Shown here: in pieces, positions 1-8,200 of the stretch
Layout: each line of letters starts with the position of its first letter
Numbering within the stretch: the first letter of the stretch is position 1
Source of the DNA: Synergistota bacterium
GTDB lineage: Bacteria; Synergistota; GBS-1
NCBI GenBank assembly: GCA_025060595.1
Contig: JANXBX010000016.1
Span: 1-35,101, forward strand
Direction: 5' to 3'
Length of the DNA: 35,101 bases
Made by a program: the position numbers and the translations under genes
Notes under the pieces: model-generated
What the model saw: only the letters and a program-made list of their open reading frames with translations
Told to the model about the DNA's origin: nothing
Database searches by the model: none

Positions 1-1
1 A

Positions 2-790
2 GAAGCTCATCTGGAAGAAGTTAAAGCACGTTTTAATGTGGGTATGACTACAAAAAGCGAGCTCTTAAGAGCAGAAACGGCTTTAGCCAATGCTGAACTT
101 GATATCATAAGGGCAGAAAACATTCTAAGAACCGCAGAGCTTAATTTGAAGTTTGCAATTGGTCTTGATAGAGATGAGGAGATAGAGATTAAAGAAGAAT
201 TAGTTTTTTCATCTTTGAGAGGAGAACTTAAAAGCTATATTGAGGAGGCTTTTTCAAAAAGGCCTGAACTTTTAAGTATGTCACATGCTATAGAAGCTTT
301 AAGAGCTAATGAAAAAATAGCTTTGGCTAATTATAGCCCTCAAGTTTATTTCTCAGGTAATTACCAGTGGAGCGGTGATACTTTTCCACCTAAAAGTGAT
401 AGTTGGAGTGTGGCTCTTATTCTTAGTGTTAATCTTTTCGATGGTGGAGAAACGAAAGGTAAGGTTAATGAGATTAGGGCTAATATAAGTAAATTTCTGG
501 CTGCTTTCGAAAATATTAAAAAGTCTATAGCTCTTCAGGTTGAATCTGCCTATCTTTCTGTTAAAGAGGCAGAGAAGAGGATAAAGGTGGCTGAGGCGTA
601 TGTTGATAAGGCTTTTGAAGATTTTAAAATGGCTGAGGAAGAGTATAAGGCTGGTGTTGGAACAACTTTAAACGTTCTTGATGCTCAAACTTCTTGGAAG
701 CAAATGAAAAATAATTATATTCAAGCTCTTTATGATGCCAATGTAGCTGTTGCTAAATTGATTCTAGCGATAGGGAGGGATAGATTTTGA
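2..790 (+). CDS. Outer membrane efflux protein, TolC family (3' part; start lies before the window)
   Basis: This is the C-terminal part of a TolC-like outer membrane channel, the exit duct of a tripartite efflux pump. The frame is open from base 2, ahead of the first ATG at 38, and reads AHLEEVKARFNVGMTTKSEL, a typical TolC helical-barrel segment, so the gene is cut by the window edge. The rest shows the usual long amphipathic helices, a beta segment (near YSPQVYFSGNYQWSG) and a second internal helical repeat ending in AQTSWKQMKNNYIQALYDANVAVA. The last bases overlap the next gene as TTGA. Followed by a membrane fusion protein and an RND pump, it completes one export operon. The family call is secure; the substrate is unknown. 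Confidence 0.93.
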   Translation, partial: EAHLEEVKARFNVGMTTKSELLRAETALANAELDIIRAENILRTAELNLKFAIGLDRDEEIEIKEELVFSSLRGELKSYIEEAFSKRPELLSMSHAIEALRANEKIALANYSPQVYFSGNYQWSGDTFPPKSDSWSVALILSVNLFDGGETKGKVNEIRANISKFLAAFENIKKSIALQVESAYLSVKEAEKRIKVAEAYVDKAFEDFKMAEEEYKAGVGTTLNVLDAQTSWKQMKNNYIQALYDANVAVAKLILAIGRDRF

Positions 791-1872
791 ATAAGCTGCT
801 TAGAATTATGTGTTTATTGGTTTTCCTACTGTATTTTACTTTAATTGGTTATACTCAAGAGCTACCCACTGTTAAAATTGTTGAGGTTAAAAATATGGAG
901 TTTAAAAGGGTTTTTAACTTTACAGCTGACGCTGTTGCGTTAAAAGTAGTTGATATATACTCTCGAGTTCAAAACAGGATACTTAAAAAGCTTTATGTAG
1001 ATGTAGGAGATAGAGTTAAGGATGGTCAGGTTTTAGCTTTACTAGATGATGAATATGCAAAAGTGACTTACCAAGGAGCTTTAGCAGGTGTTAAACAAGC
1101 TGAAGCTTCTGTGGAGCAAGCGCGTGTAGTTGCAGATAATGCTAAGGATAACTATCTTAGGCTCAAAGAGCTCTATGAGAAGAAAATAGTGTCTAAGCAA
1201 GCCTTTGATAACGCTAAAGCTCAATATGAGCAGGCTCTCGCTAGCCTAAAATTAGCTCAAGAAAAGCTTAAGTATGCTAAGGCTTCATTATCTGAAGCGG
1301 AGCTTCTTCTCAGTTATCATAAGATAGTTTCTCCTACTGATGGGGTTATTATAAAGAAGTTTATGGATGAGGGTACGATGATAATAGGCTCAACCCCAAT
1401 TCTAAGGATAATCCAGGATAATCCTGTAAAAGTTCAAGGAGTTTTGCCACAGGAGGCCTTATCTTATATAAGAATTGGAGATGAGATAGAAGTTTATAGT
1501 GATGTTTATCCTGGTAAGGTTTTTAAAGGGAGATTGAAAGTGATATCTCCTGTTATAGACTCATCTACGAGAACTTTTTCAGTAGAAGCGTGGATTGATA
1601 ATTCAGAGTACCTTCTGAAAGTTGGAATGTTTTTAAGAGCTAAACTCGTTGCTGGAAGTAGGAGGGTGTTAGCGGTTCCCTTAGAGTGTGTGACTTCTTT
1701 AAATCAGGTTTTTGTTTATTCCGATGGTGCGGTCTTCGAAAGAAGGATAGTCTTGGGAGAAGCACAGGATAGGTATGTAGAAGTCATTTCTGGGTTGAAA
1801 GAGAGAGAAAAAGTAGTTTTTCAACCTACTGCATGGCTTAAGAATGGTATGAGAGTAAAGGTGGTGGAGTGA
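787..1872 (+). CDS. RND efflux periplasmic adaptor (membrane fusion protein, HlyD/AcrA type)
   Basis: This 361-residue periplasmic adaptor joins the RND pump to the TolC channel. The start is a TTG that shares bases with the TGA of the tolC-like gene, implying translational coupling. An N-terminal hydrophobic segment (about residues 4-22) is a signal peptide or anchor; I see no clear lipobox. A biotinyl-lipoyl half follows (KKLYVDVGDRVKDGQVLALL), then an alpha-helical hairpin rich in Ala, Gln and Lys (about 95-170), then the second lipoyl half (IVSPTDGVIIKKFMDEGTMI) and beta-barrel and proximal domains. Length and domain order are normal for the family. Three bases separate it from the pump gene. 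Confidence 0.93.
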   Translation: MNKLLRIMCLLVFLLYFTLIGYTQELPTVKIVEVKNMEFKRVFNFTADAVALKVVDIYSRVQNRILKKLYVDVGDRVKDGQVLALLDDEYAKVTYQGALAGVKQAEASVEQARVVADNAKDNYLRLKELYEKKIVSKQAFDNAKAQYEQALASLKLAQEKLKYAKASLSEAELLLSYHKIVSPTDGVIIKKFMDEGTMIIGSTPILRIIQDNPVKVQGVLPQEALSYIRIGDEIEVYSDVYPGKVFKGRLKVISPVIDSSTRTFSVEAWIDNSEYLLKVGMFLRAKLVAGSRRVLAVPLECVTSLNQVFVYSDGAVFERRIVLGEAQDRYVEVISGLKEREKVVFQPTAWLKNGMRVKVVE

Positions 1873-1875
1873 AGA

Positions 1876-4800
1876 ATGCTTAAACTTGTGAGGTTTTCAG
1901 TCAATAGGCCTGTTACTGTTTTAATGATCTTTTTTGGCGTTTTGGTTTTAGGAATATTTTCTCTTATTCATCTTAGAATAGATCTTTTGCCAGAAATAGA
2001 GCAGCCGGTAATAAATGTGATGACTACATGGTCTGGAGCAAGCGCAGCGGATGTAGAATCTGAGATTACTAAGGTAATGGAGGATTATCTGTCTACTATT
2101 TCAGGATTGGATGAGCTGCAATCACGCTCGCTGGATGGGATATCAATAGTAACGTGTATTTTTAAATGGGGTAGAGATTTATCGGATGCAACTAATGATA
2201 TAAGAGATCAAATCGAAAGAGTGAAGAGATTTTTACCAGAGGATGCCGATGATCCAAGAATTTTGAAGTTCTCTACGACTATGTCTCCCGTCTTGATTTT
2301 AGTTTTCACTGCGAGTGAAAATTATTATCAGCTCTATCGTATAGTTGATAAATATGTTAGGGATGCGGTGGAAAGAGTACCCGGTGTTGGGACTACATCA
2401 GTTATGGGTGGTTTAGAGCGTCAAATAAACGTTATTTTAGATCTTGTGAAACTTGAAGCTTATAATATATCGCTTTCTCAAGTTAAAAATGCTTTAAGGA
2501 TGAGTAATGTTACTATACCCGCTGGAACAATTGAAGTTGGGGTTAGGGAGTTTAATTTAAGAATTCCTGGAAAATACAATAGCATTGATGAAATTGCCAA
2601 TACTGTGGTTGGTGCGTATGGTGGAAGACCCATTTATCTTAAAGATATTGCGAAAGTTGAGGATGGTTTTGCTGATGAAAATGTCAAATCTTTTGGAAAT
2701 GGAAAGAGATCTGTTATTCTCGTAGTTAGGAAGCAAACCGATGCAAATACTGTGGAAGTTGCTAATGGAGTTAAGAGTAAACTGCCTTATATTAAGACTC
2801 TTCTTCCTAAAGATGCAGATGTTTACATAGCTATAGATTCATCAGAGTTTATAGTTCTTGCGATTAAAAGTCTTGTCATTACCTTGCTCCAAGGTTTGGG
2901 ATTAGTTATGTTAATAACCCTTCTTTTCCTAAGAAGGTTTGGAGCAACTCTTACTATAGGTCTTTCTATACCTTTTTCTCTTATAATAACCTTTATTCTT
3001 ATGTTTGGGGGTAAGTATACTATAAATCTTATTTCCCTTTCCTCTCTTGCTATAGCTTCTGGTATGGTAGTAGATAACTCTATAGTTGTTCTCGAAAATA
3101 TTACACGTTATATGGAACGAGGAGTGAAACCTTTTGTAGCTGCAACTGTTGGGACTGCAGAGGTGGGAGCTGCTGTTTTAGCTTCTACTTTAACTACTCT
3201 TGCTGTTTTTGTTCCTTTGATGTTTATAACCGGATTTTCTGGAGTTATGTTTAAACAGCTTGCTTTCGTCATGTCGGCTGCAGTTGGGGCATCATTATTT
3301 ATAGCTCTTACGCTTATACCTTCTGTAGCGGCAAGGAGATTAAAATCGGAGATTAAGAAAGGAATCTTTTACAAATTTGGTGAGAGAGCTTTGGTTGCTC
3401 TTGAGAGGTTTTATAAAGTTTTATTAAGTCTAGCATTAAGGGTGAGATGGTTTGTTGTGGCAATGGCTGTTTTAGGTTTGGTGTTCACAGGGTTTTTATT
3501 TAAACATATTGGGTTAGAGTTTGTTTCAAGTGCCGATATGGGAGAAGTACGCGTGACTTTTTATTTACCTGAAGGGACAAGTATAAAAGCTGCAGAGGAT
3601 TATATGATGAAAGTAGTTAAGTTTATAGAAGAAAGAATTCCTGAGAAAGTAAGCTATTATAGTCGCTGTGGATCTGGAGGTCAGGGGGTGCTTTTTGGTT
3701 CTAGAGCTGGATCAAATGTAGTTGAAGTGGGAGTGAAGCTTGTATCTAAGACCAAGAGGAATAGGAGTGATAGAGAGATAGCAAGAGTAATAAGAGGATA
3801 TTTAAGGAGTTTACCTGGTATAGAAAGTATAAGTGTTAGAACTTCTACTTTTTTAACTTCTATGCTTTCTGGGGTTCGAGGTGGTAGTTCTCTTCAGATT
3901 GATATTGCTGGGGATGATTTAGATGTTTTAAGAAACGTAGCTAATCAGGTTAAACAAATAGTCGAGACTGTAAAAGGTGTGGTTGATGTCTCAATATCTC
4001 AAGGAGAGCCTCGTCCGGAGCTTTGGATAGAGGTTGATAGGGAAAAGGCCTCTTTATTAGGTGTAAACATGAGTCTGCTTGGAGATACTATAAGGACTTA
4101 CTTTGAAGGGACATCTCCAACAAGTTATAGTGAAGGTGGAGAGGAGTACGATATAGTTCTTCGGCTTAGAGAGGACCAAAGGAATAACCTAGAGTTACTA
4201 TCTCAATTACCTATATTGACATCTACTGGTAATTTAATAAAACTTGGAAGCATTGCGAAGGTAGAAAGAAGATTGGGTCCCATGGAAATAACAAGGAAGG
4301 AGAGAATGAGGGTTTTTACTATTGATGCGAGTGTTATTGACAAAGCTATAAGCGAAGTTGAAAGAGAGATTAAAGAGAAGCTATCTAAAGAGGAACTTCC
4401 TACAGGTGTGAATATATTCTTTAGAGGTGAGATAAAACAGATGAAAGAAACCTATGCAGATTTGCTAAAAGTGCTGGCTCTTGGTATCATGCTTGTATAC
4501 ATGGTTATGGCATCTCAGTTTGAAGCGTTTCTTGACCCTTTAGTTATAATGTTTTCCGTTCCTTTTGCTTTTACTGGTGTAGCTTTGGGACTTTATATGT
4601 TTAAACAACCTTTAAGTACCCACGCTTTTTTAGGGATAATAATGCTTGTAGGTATAGTAGTTAATAATGCAATAGTACTTGTAGATTATACTAATCTTAT
4701 GAGAGCAAGAGGATATCGATTATTTGAGGCTGTCTTAGAAACCGGTGTTAGAAGACTTAGACCTGTGCTTATGACAACTTTGACCACTGTAGGAGGTATG

Positions 4801-5034
4801 ATTCCAATGCTCGTTTCGAGAGGAGAGGGGGCGGAAATATGGAAACCCTTGGCGGCAGTTATAATAGCTGGATTAAGTTTTTCTACTCTGGTTACATTGA
4901 TATTGATACCGGTGGTTTATACTATTGTTGAACAGTATCTTAGAAGAAAGAAGAGGTTTGTCGAAAGTGGAGAGGCGGAGATTTTGGAAAGAGCTATGGG
5001 GGAAACTGAGGAGATTCTACCTCGTTCACTTTAG
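1876..5034 (+). CDS. RND family efflux transporter, inner membrane permease
   Basis: This 1052-residue inner-membrane pump of the AcrB/MdtC-like superfamily is driven by the proton gradient. It has the N-terminal FSVNRPVTVLMIFFGVLVLG helix, a large porter domain, a central membrane block, a second porter domain and a C-terminal membrane block: the standard duplicated RND layout. In TM4 the motif GMVVDNSIVVLEN (about residues 396-408) keeps one of the two relay aspartates (D400) and has Asn in place of the second. The matching TM10 motif, GIVVNNAIVLVDYTN, lacks the Lys seen in AcrB. Both changes are common in non-enterobacterial RND pumps. The ATG start follows a GGAGTGAAGA region. Drug, lipid or metal substrate cannot be told from sequence alone. 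Confidence 0.94.
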   Translation: MLKLVRFSVNRPVTVLMIFFGVLVLGIFSLIHLRIDLLPEIEQPVINVMTTWSGASAADVESEITKVMEDYLSTISGLDELQSRSLDGISIVTCIFKWGRDLSDATNDIRDQIERVKRFLPEDADDPRILKFSTTMSPVLILVFTASENYYQLYRIVDKYVRDAVERVPGVGTTSVMGGLERQINVILDLVKLEAYNISLSQVKNALRMSNVTIPAGTIEVGVREFNLRIPGKYNSIDEIANTVVGAYGGRPIYLKDIAKVEDGFADENVKSFGNGKRSVILVVRKQTDANTVEVANGVKSKLPYIKTLLPKDADVYIAIDSSEFIVLAIKSLVITLLQGLGLVMLITLLFLRRFGATLTIGLSIPFSLIITFILMFGGKYTINLISLSSLAIASGMVVDNSIVVLENITRYMERGVKPFVAATVGTAEVGAAVLASTLTTLAVFVPLMFITGFSGVMFKQLAFVMSAAVGASLFIALTLIPSVAARRLKSEIKKGIFYKFGERALVALERFYKVLLSLALRVRWFVVAMAVLGLVFTGFLFKHIGLEFVSSADMGEVRVTFYLPEGTSIKAAEDYMMKVVKFIEERIPEKVSYYSRCGSGGQGVLFGSRAGSNVVEVGVKLVSKTKRNRSDREIARVIRGYLRSLPGIESISVRTSTFLTSMLSGVRGGSSLQIDIAGDDLDVLRNVANQVKQIVETVKGVVDVSISQGEPRPELWIEVDREKASLLGVNMSLLGDTIRTYFEGTSPTSYSEGGEEYDIVLRLREDQRNNLELLSQLPILTSTGNLIKLGSIAKVERRLGPMEITRKERMRVFTIDASVIDKAISEVEREIKEKLSKEELPTGVNIFFRGEIKQMKETYADLLKVLALGIMLVYMVMASQFEAFLDPLVIMFSVPFAFTGVALGLYMFKQPLSTHAFLGIIMLVGIVVNNAIVLVDYTNLMRARGYRLFEAVLETGVRRLRPVLMTTLTTVGGMIPMLVSRGEGAEIWKPLAAVIIAGLSFSTLVTLILIPVVYTIVEQYLRRKKRFVESGEAEILERAMGETEEILPRSL

Positions 5035-5254
5035 GATATCTTATGTTCGAAAATGGCTAGAAAGGAAAAGAGGTAAATGCCTTCAATGTGGTAGATGTTG
5101 TAAATTTGCTATAAGATGTCCTCATCTTACATTAGATAATAAGTGTGATATTTACAATCTTAAGCGTCCCAAGCAATGTATTTATTTTCCTATAGATGAA
5201 AGAGATCTTGCAGATGTAGACTTTAACTGTGGATACTATTTCGTAGATGATTAG
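4967..5254 (+). CDS. YkgJ-type cysteine-cluster (putative Zn/Fe-binding) small protein
   Basis: This small soluble protein has the CxxCGxCC...CPxL...CxIYxxRPxxC pattern of the YkgJ/UPF0153 cysteine-cluster family, thought to bind Zn or Fe; its precise role is unknown. Seen here: KCLQCGRCCKFAIRCPHL, then NKCDIYNLKRPKQCIYFP and a last Cys in FNCGYYF. The N-terminal part is strongly basic. The start is uncertain. In-frame candidates are TTG 4925, TTG 4928, TTG 4958 and GTG 4967. I prefer GTG 4967, ten bases after AAGAGG (4951-4956), which gives 95 residues. Every candidate lies inside the pump gene, so the two overlap by at least 68 bases. The stop overlaps the convergent ccdA stop (shared TTAG). 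Confidence 0.75.
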   Translation: MERRRFWKELWGKLRRFYLVHFRISYVRKWLERKRGKCLQCGRCCKFAIRCPHLTLDNKCDIYNLKRPKQCIYFPIDERDLADVDFNCGYYFVDD

Positions 5255-5913
5255 TGTGTTATCATGCTTATACCCATCAGTATAAGCACTATTCCTGAAA
5301 TTATTCTGATTGGTTTTAAGTATTGGGTTATTTTGCCAAAGATGTCAAAAGCCTTATGTATAGTTATCCCTGTTATGAGCAGGGGAATGCAGAATCCCAT
5401 ACCATAGGTCAAAAGAAGACTCGCTCCAAGAAAAGGGTTTTCGGTTGATGTAGCATAAAGTAGAATAGTTGTAAGTGTTGGTCCTATGCAGGGAGACCAT
5501 CCTAATCCGAAAGAAAATCCCAAAAGGAAAGAGCCTATTAAAGGTAGATTTTTTCTTTTGGTTTTAAAATTGCTTTTAAATCCTAAAGATATTATATATT
5601 TGTCTAATATGAACTGGATGCCTAAAATTATTGCTAAACCTCCTCCTACAAGTCTTATAAACTCTTTATGTTTTATAACTAGTTTTCCAAGACCTCCGGC
5701 ACTGTATCCTAATATTATAAATATCAGGGAAAGACCGATTAAAAAGGAAAAGATCTCTATTGCAATAAGGGGTATTTTCTTTTTGTTCCCAATATCATTT
5801 AAACTTAATCCTGCTATAAAAGCTATATATGAGGGGATTAACGGAAAAATACAGGGTGTGAAGAAAGTTATTAACCCTGCTATAAAAGCTAAAGAAAAAC
5901 TTACACTTTCCAA
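5251..5913 (-). CDS. ccdA: CcdA/DsbD-like cytochrome c biogenesis membrane protein (thiol electron carrier)
   Basis: This 220-residue polytopic membrane protein moves reducing equivalents from cytoplasmic thioredoxin across the inner membrane to periplasmic or extracellular thiol proteins. About six transmembrane helices are visible. The two redox cysteines sit in the expected places, FFTPCIFPLIPSY near the N-terminus and GLGWSPCIGPTLT in the second half. It starts at TTG with AAGGAG (on the minus strand) about nine bases upstream. The divergent neighbour is a TlpA-like thioredoxin, its natural electron acceptor. The two start codons are only 45 bases apart. The gene is 220 residues long, typical of CcdA and shorter than full DsbD. 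Confidence 0.9.
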   Translation of the reverse strand: MESVSFSLAFIAGLITFFTPCIFPLIPSYIAFIAGLSLNDIGNKKKIPLIAIEIFSFLIGLSLIFIILGYSAGGLGKLVIKHKEFIRLVGGGLAIILGIQFILDKYIISLGFKSNFKTKRKNLPLIGSFLLGFSFGLGWSPCIGPTLTTILLYATSTENPFLGASLLLTYGMGFCIPLLITGITIHKAFDIFGKITQYLKPIRIISGIVLILMGISMITH

Positions 5914-5958
5914 ATTTTATCACTCCTTTAGCGTTTAAGTATAGTGGAGGTGAAAAAA

Positions 5959-6447
5959 ATGAAAACGAGTATTTTGGTTTTGACAGCTTTAGTGTTGGTT
6001 TTTACTTTTGGATTGAATAATACTTTTGCTCTCGAAGGAATAAAATTACCCTCCCTTTTTAATCCTGAAGAGAGCTTTTCTTTATTTGATCTTAAAGGAA
6101 AGGTGCTTCTTTTAAACTTTTGGACTATAGGTTGTCCTTATTGTAAAATGGTGTTACCAATATTAGATAAGATACAAGCTATCTTTCCTAACGATATAAG
6201 GGTGATTTCAATTTTGTACGCTCGGGGTAAGGATATAGATGAAGCTAAGAGGTGGATTCACGAAAAAGGTATAAATAAAATTTTATTCCTCTTAGATGAA
6301 AAGGGAATAGCTTTTAAAGAGTTTGATATTGTTGGAATTCCGCATACTATATTTTTTGATTGTGACGGGAATAAAGTAACAGAGCTTCGCGGAGCTTTTT
6401 CTGAAGAATTCATACTTTCCGTAGTCCGAAAAATCTTAGGTAAGTGA
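5959..6447 (+). CDS. TlpA/ResA-like secreted thioredoxin-fold protein
   Basis: This 162-residue exported thiol-disulfide oxidoreductase has a signal peptide at residues 1-24 (MKTSILVLTALVLVFTFGLN, then a small-residue cleavage region). The thioredoxin fold carries the active site WTIGCPYCK (Cys59, Cys62) and the cis-Pro loop VGIPHTIFFD. The start is the ATG at 5959, six bases after GGAGGTG; an in-frame GTG at 5944 lies before the ribosome site and is unlikely. It is divergent from ccdA, which would supply electrons, so the pair probably reduces cytochrome c apoproteins or other periplasmic disulfides. Its end overlaps the convergent HAD gene by 38 bases. Confidence 0.88.
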   Translation: MKTSILVLTALVLVFTFGLNNTFALEGIKLPSLFNPEESFSLFDLKGKVLLLNFWTIGCPYCKMVLPILDKIQAIFPNDIRVISILYARGKDIDEAKRWIHEKGINKILFLLDEKGIAFKEFDIVGIPHTIFFDCDGNKVTELRGAFSEEFILSVVRKILGK

Positions 6448-7228
6448 AATCCTTTGCATGTATGAATTCGATAAGTGGGAACTTGAACTGCTTTCTATAG
6501 CTTAATGCTGTAAGTCTATCATCTTCGGAGTCCCCTATATATATAGCGTAGTTAACTTTTAGTTCTTGAACTAGTTTGAATAGTCCGCGAGGATCAGGTT
6601 TCTTGTATTCTTCAGAAGTTATTATATGGCTTTTAGGTAACTTAAGATCAAGCTGAAACAGTGCATTTTGAGCTTCTTTCCATGTTCTACCAGTATATAT
6701 TCCTATAAGGAATTTTCTCTTAACTTCAGATATATCAAAAATCGGTTTTTCTCTCTTCCAGAAACCTTCTTTTTCCCAGAAAAAGGGCTTAAAACCGTAA
6801 AAGTTTTCGCATTTTTCTCCACCATATATTTCCATGCAGATTCTTTTTATCAGCTCTTTTCTGTTTTCTTCGATGAAAATCCCTGTCTTTTTTTCTAAGT
6901 CTTTAAGTCCGTTCGGAGATAAAGAATCTAAAACCTCTCTTGGATCTTTGCTTTTACCTAGCATATACTTTTGTAGTAAAATAATAGCAATAGATACTTC
7001 CCAATCATCATTAAAGCCAGGAAGCGATTTGAGCTTTTCTATTAACTCAAGGTTGCCTTTAAAAGGCGGGAGGGCCTTTTCATAGGCCTCCCACCATATG
7101 TCGGAGGCTTTTATAGCTGTTGCGTGGAAAGAGCAACTAACGTCAAGTAAGGTCCCATCTATGTCAAATATCAGAGCTTCCGGTAGATATTTCCTCTTTT
7201 GTTTCCCCAGTTTTCTTAAGTCTGTCAA
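6410..7228 (-). CDS. HAD superfamily phosphatase; candidate histidinol-phosphatase
   Basis: This is a 272-residue HAD-fold hydrolase. Motif I is [10 protein letters not shown] (nucleophile D22, acid/base D24), motif II is IYTGRTW (T179), motif III is K210 in YKKPDPRGL, and motif IV is YIGDSEDD (D233, D236/D237). A helical cap with LPGFNDDW recalls the HAD-SF-IA-hyp1 type. It starts at TTG 7228, 12 bases after GGAGGG and directly after an in-frame stop, so no earlier start exists. It overlaps yerC by 65 bases and is the last gene of the hisIE-yerC unit. All other histidine enzymes are encoded nearby but no known HolPase family is, so this context suggests histidinol-phosphate phosphatase. Fold is certain; substrate is inference. 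Confidence 0.82.
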   Translation of the reverse strand: MTDLRKLGKQKRKYLPEALIFDIDGTLLDVSCSFHATAIKASDIWWEAYEKALPPFKGNLELIEKLKSLPGFNDDWEVSIAIILLQKYMLGKSKDPREVLDSLSPNGLKDLEKKTGIFIEENRKELIKRICMEIYGGEKCENFYGFKPFFWEKEGFWKREKPIFDISEVKRKFLIGIYTGRTWKEAQNALFQLDLKLPKSHIITSEEYKKPDPRGLFKLVQELKVNYAIYIGDSEDDRLTALSYRKQFKFPLIEFIHAKDFTYLRFFGLRKV

Positions 7229-7559
7229 TTACGAGTGTATACCCTCCTGCTCCGTATTCAAGCGCTCTTTTAACTCTGCTTATGGTTGCAGAGCTTGCGC
7301 CTGTTTTTTCAGCAACCTTTGCATAAGTATACCCTTCAGCAAGAAGTTTTGCAACCTCAAATCTTTGAGCTAAAGCTTTTATTTCGGCTATAGTGGCTAT
7401 ATCCTCTAAGAAAGCATAGCATTCTTCTATTGTTTTAAGGCAGAGGAATGCTTTACAAAGCTGATCGGTAGATTCACTCCGCCACTTTTCCCAGTTTCCC
7501 TTCAGGATCTTTTTCTTGCGTCCTCTTCCTTCTCTTCTCGAGTTCCTCCCAGACCTCAT
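7164..7559 (-). CDS. yerC: YerC/YecD family TrpR-related DNA-binding regulator (HisR-like)
   Basis: This is a TrpR-fold repressor-like protein. The core matches Yer[21 protein letters not shown], then [14 protein letters not shown], then a helix-turn-helix [20 protein letters not shown]. As I recall, TrpR-type proteins of this family have been proposed as histidine-biosynthesis regulators (HisR) in Firmicutes, which fits the location. The start is ATG 7559, seven bases after a strong AAGGAGGTG (7575-7567), and both lie inside hisIE, giving an 86-base overlap in another frame. The resulting protein has 131 residues, with a very basic N-terminal tail ([16 protein letters not shown]) that most family members of about 100 residues lack. 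No later usual start codon exists before the conserved core. Confidence 0.85.
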   Translation of the reverse strand: MRSGRNSRREGRGRKKKILKGNWEKWRSESTDQLCKAFLCLKTIEECYAFLEDIATIAEIKALAQRFEVAKLLAEGYTYAKVAEKTGASSATISRVKRALEYGAGGYTLVIDRLKKTGETKEEISTGSSDI

Positions 7560-8127
7560 CTAATTTCACCTCCTTGAAAGCTAAAGCTACAAGTAAATGA
7601 TACAATAAATCTGCACTTTCTGCAATAAGCTCTTTTTTGTTTTTATTTTTAAAGGCTAAAATTACTTCTACAGATTCTTCTCCAATTTTCCGAATGATGG
7701 CATCTTCTCCTTCTTTAACTAAGGAGGCTGTATAGGATCCCTCTGGTAAGTCTTTAATTCTATTTTCTATTATTTTGTACAGCTCATCAAGTATAGTTGA
7801 TGAGAAAAGTTTTTCAGGTTGGCAGATACTTCTATAGAAACAGGAATAGTTGCCTGTATGGCAGGCAACTCCCTTTTGCTCTACTTCTATAAGTAAAGCA
7901 TCTTCATCGCAATCATACTTTATACTTATTACTTTCTGAAGATTTCCAGAGCTTTCTCCTTTTTTCCATATACTCTTTCTGGATCTACTCCAATAGTGAA
8001 CATAGCCCGTTTCTAAGGTTTTTTCAAAGGCATCTTTATTCATATAAGCTAACATTAAAACTTCTTTTGTTTTATAATCTTGGGTGATTACTGGTATTAA
8101 TCCATTTTCGTCAAACTTGAGATTCAT
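7474..8127 (-). CDS. hisIE: Bifunctional phosphoribosyl-AMP cyclohydrolase / phosphoribosyl-ATP pyrophosphatase HisIE
   Basis: This 217-residue cytoplasmic fusion enzyme does steps 2 and 3 of histidine synthesis. The HisI domain (about 1-105) shows [29 protein letters not shown], the metal-binding DCDEDALL and [12 protein letters not shown]. The HisE domain (about 112-200) shows the [20 protein letters not shown] helix and [13 protein letters not shown]. The ATG follows AAGGAGGG. It is separated from the main his operon by a plus-strand ROK gene and has its own promoter (8180-8153). The C-terminal 28 codons also encode the start of yerC in another frame, which may explain the Lys/Arg/Glu-rich tail. 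Confidence 0.96.
   Translation of the reverse strand: MNLKFDENGLIPVITQDYKTKEVLMLAYMNKDAFEKTLETGYVHYWSRSRKSIWKKGESSGNLQKVISIKYDCDEDALLIEVEQKGVACHTGNYSCFYRSICQPEKLFSSTILDELYKIIENRIKDLPEGSYTASLVKEGEDAIIRKIGEESVEVILAFKNKNKKELIAESADLLYHLLVALAFKEVKLDEVWEELEKRRKRTQEKDPEGKLGKVAE
7557..7575 (-). promoter_or_regulatory. Ribosome binding site and ATG of yerC inside hisIE
   Basis: On the minus strand, AAGGAGGTG (7575-7567) precedes ATG (7559-7557) by seven bases, all within the hisIE coding region. It decides the yerC start and shows the long overlap is used. Confidence 0.75.
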
Positions 8128-8152
8128 TAAATATTCCCTCCTTTCTTAATAC

Positions 8153-8180
8153 ATTTTATCATCTATTTATTCTATTTCAA
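8153..8180 (-). promoter_or_regulatory. Predicted promoter of the hisIE-yerC-HAD unit
   Basis: On the minus strand there is a -35-like TTGAAA (8180-8175), a 16-base spacer and a -10-like TAAAAT (8158-8153) preceded by TGA, an extended -10 feature. It points at hisIE, 26 bases from its ATG. It lies in the 73-base gap shared with the divergent ROK gene, so the two could be co-regulated. Confidence 0.5.
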
Positions 8181-8200
8181 GTTATAGGGGGTGAAAGGCT

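Noticed and set aside
5486..5938. Plus-strand 150-residue frame over ccdA
   Set aside because: It is antisense to CcdA, rich in Pro, Lys and Ile as expected for a shadow of a membrane protein.
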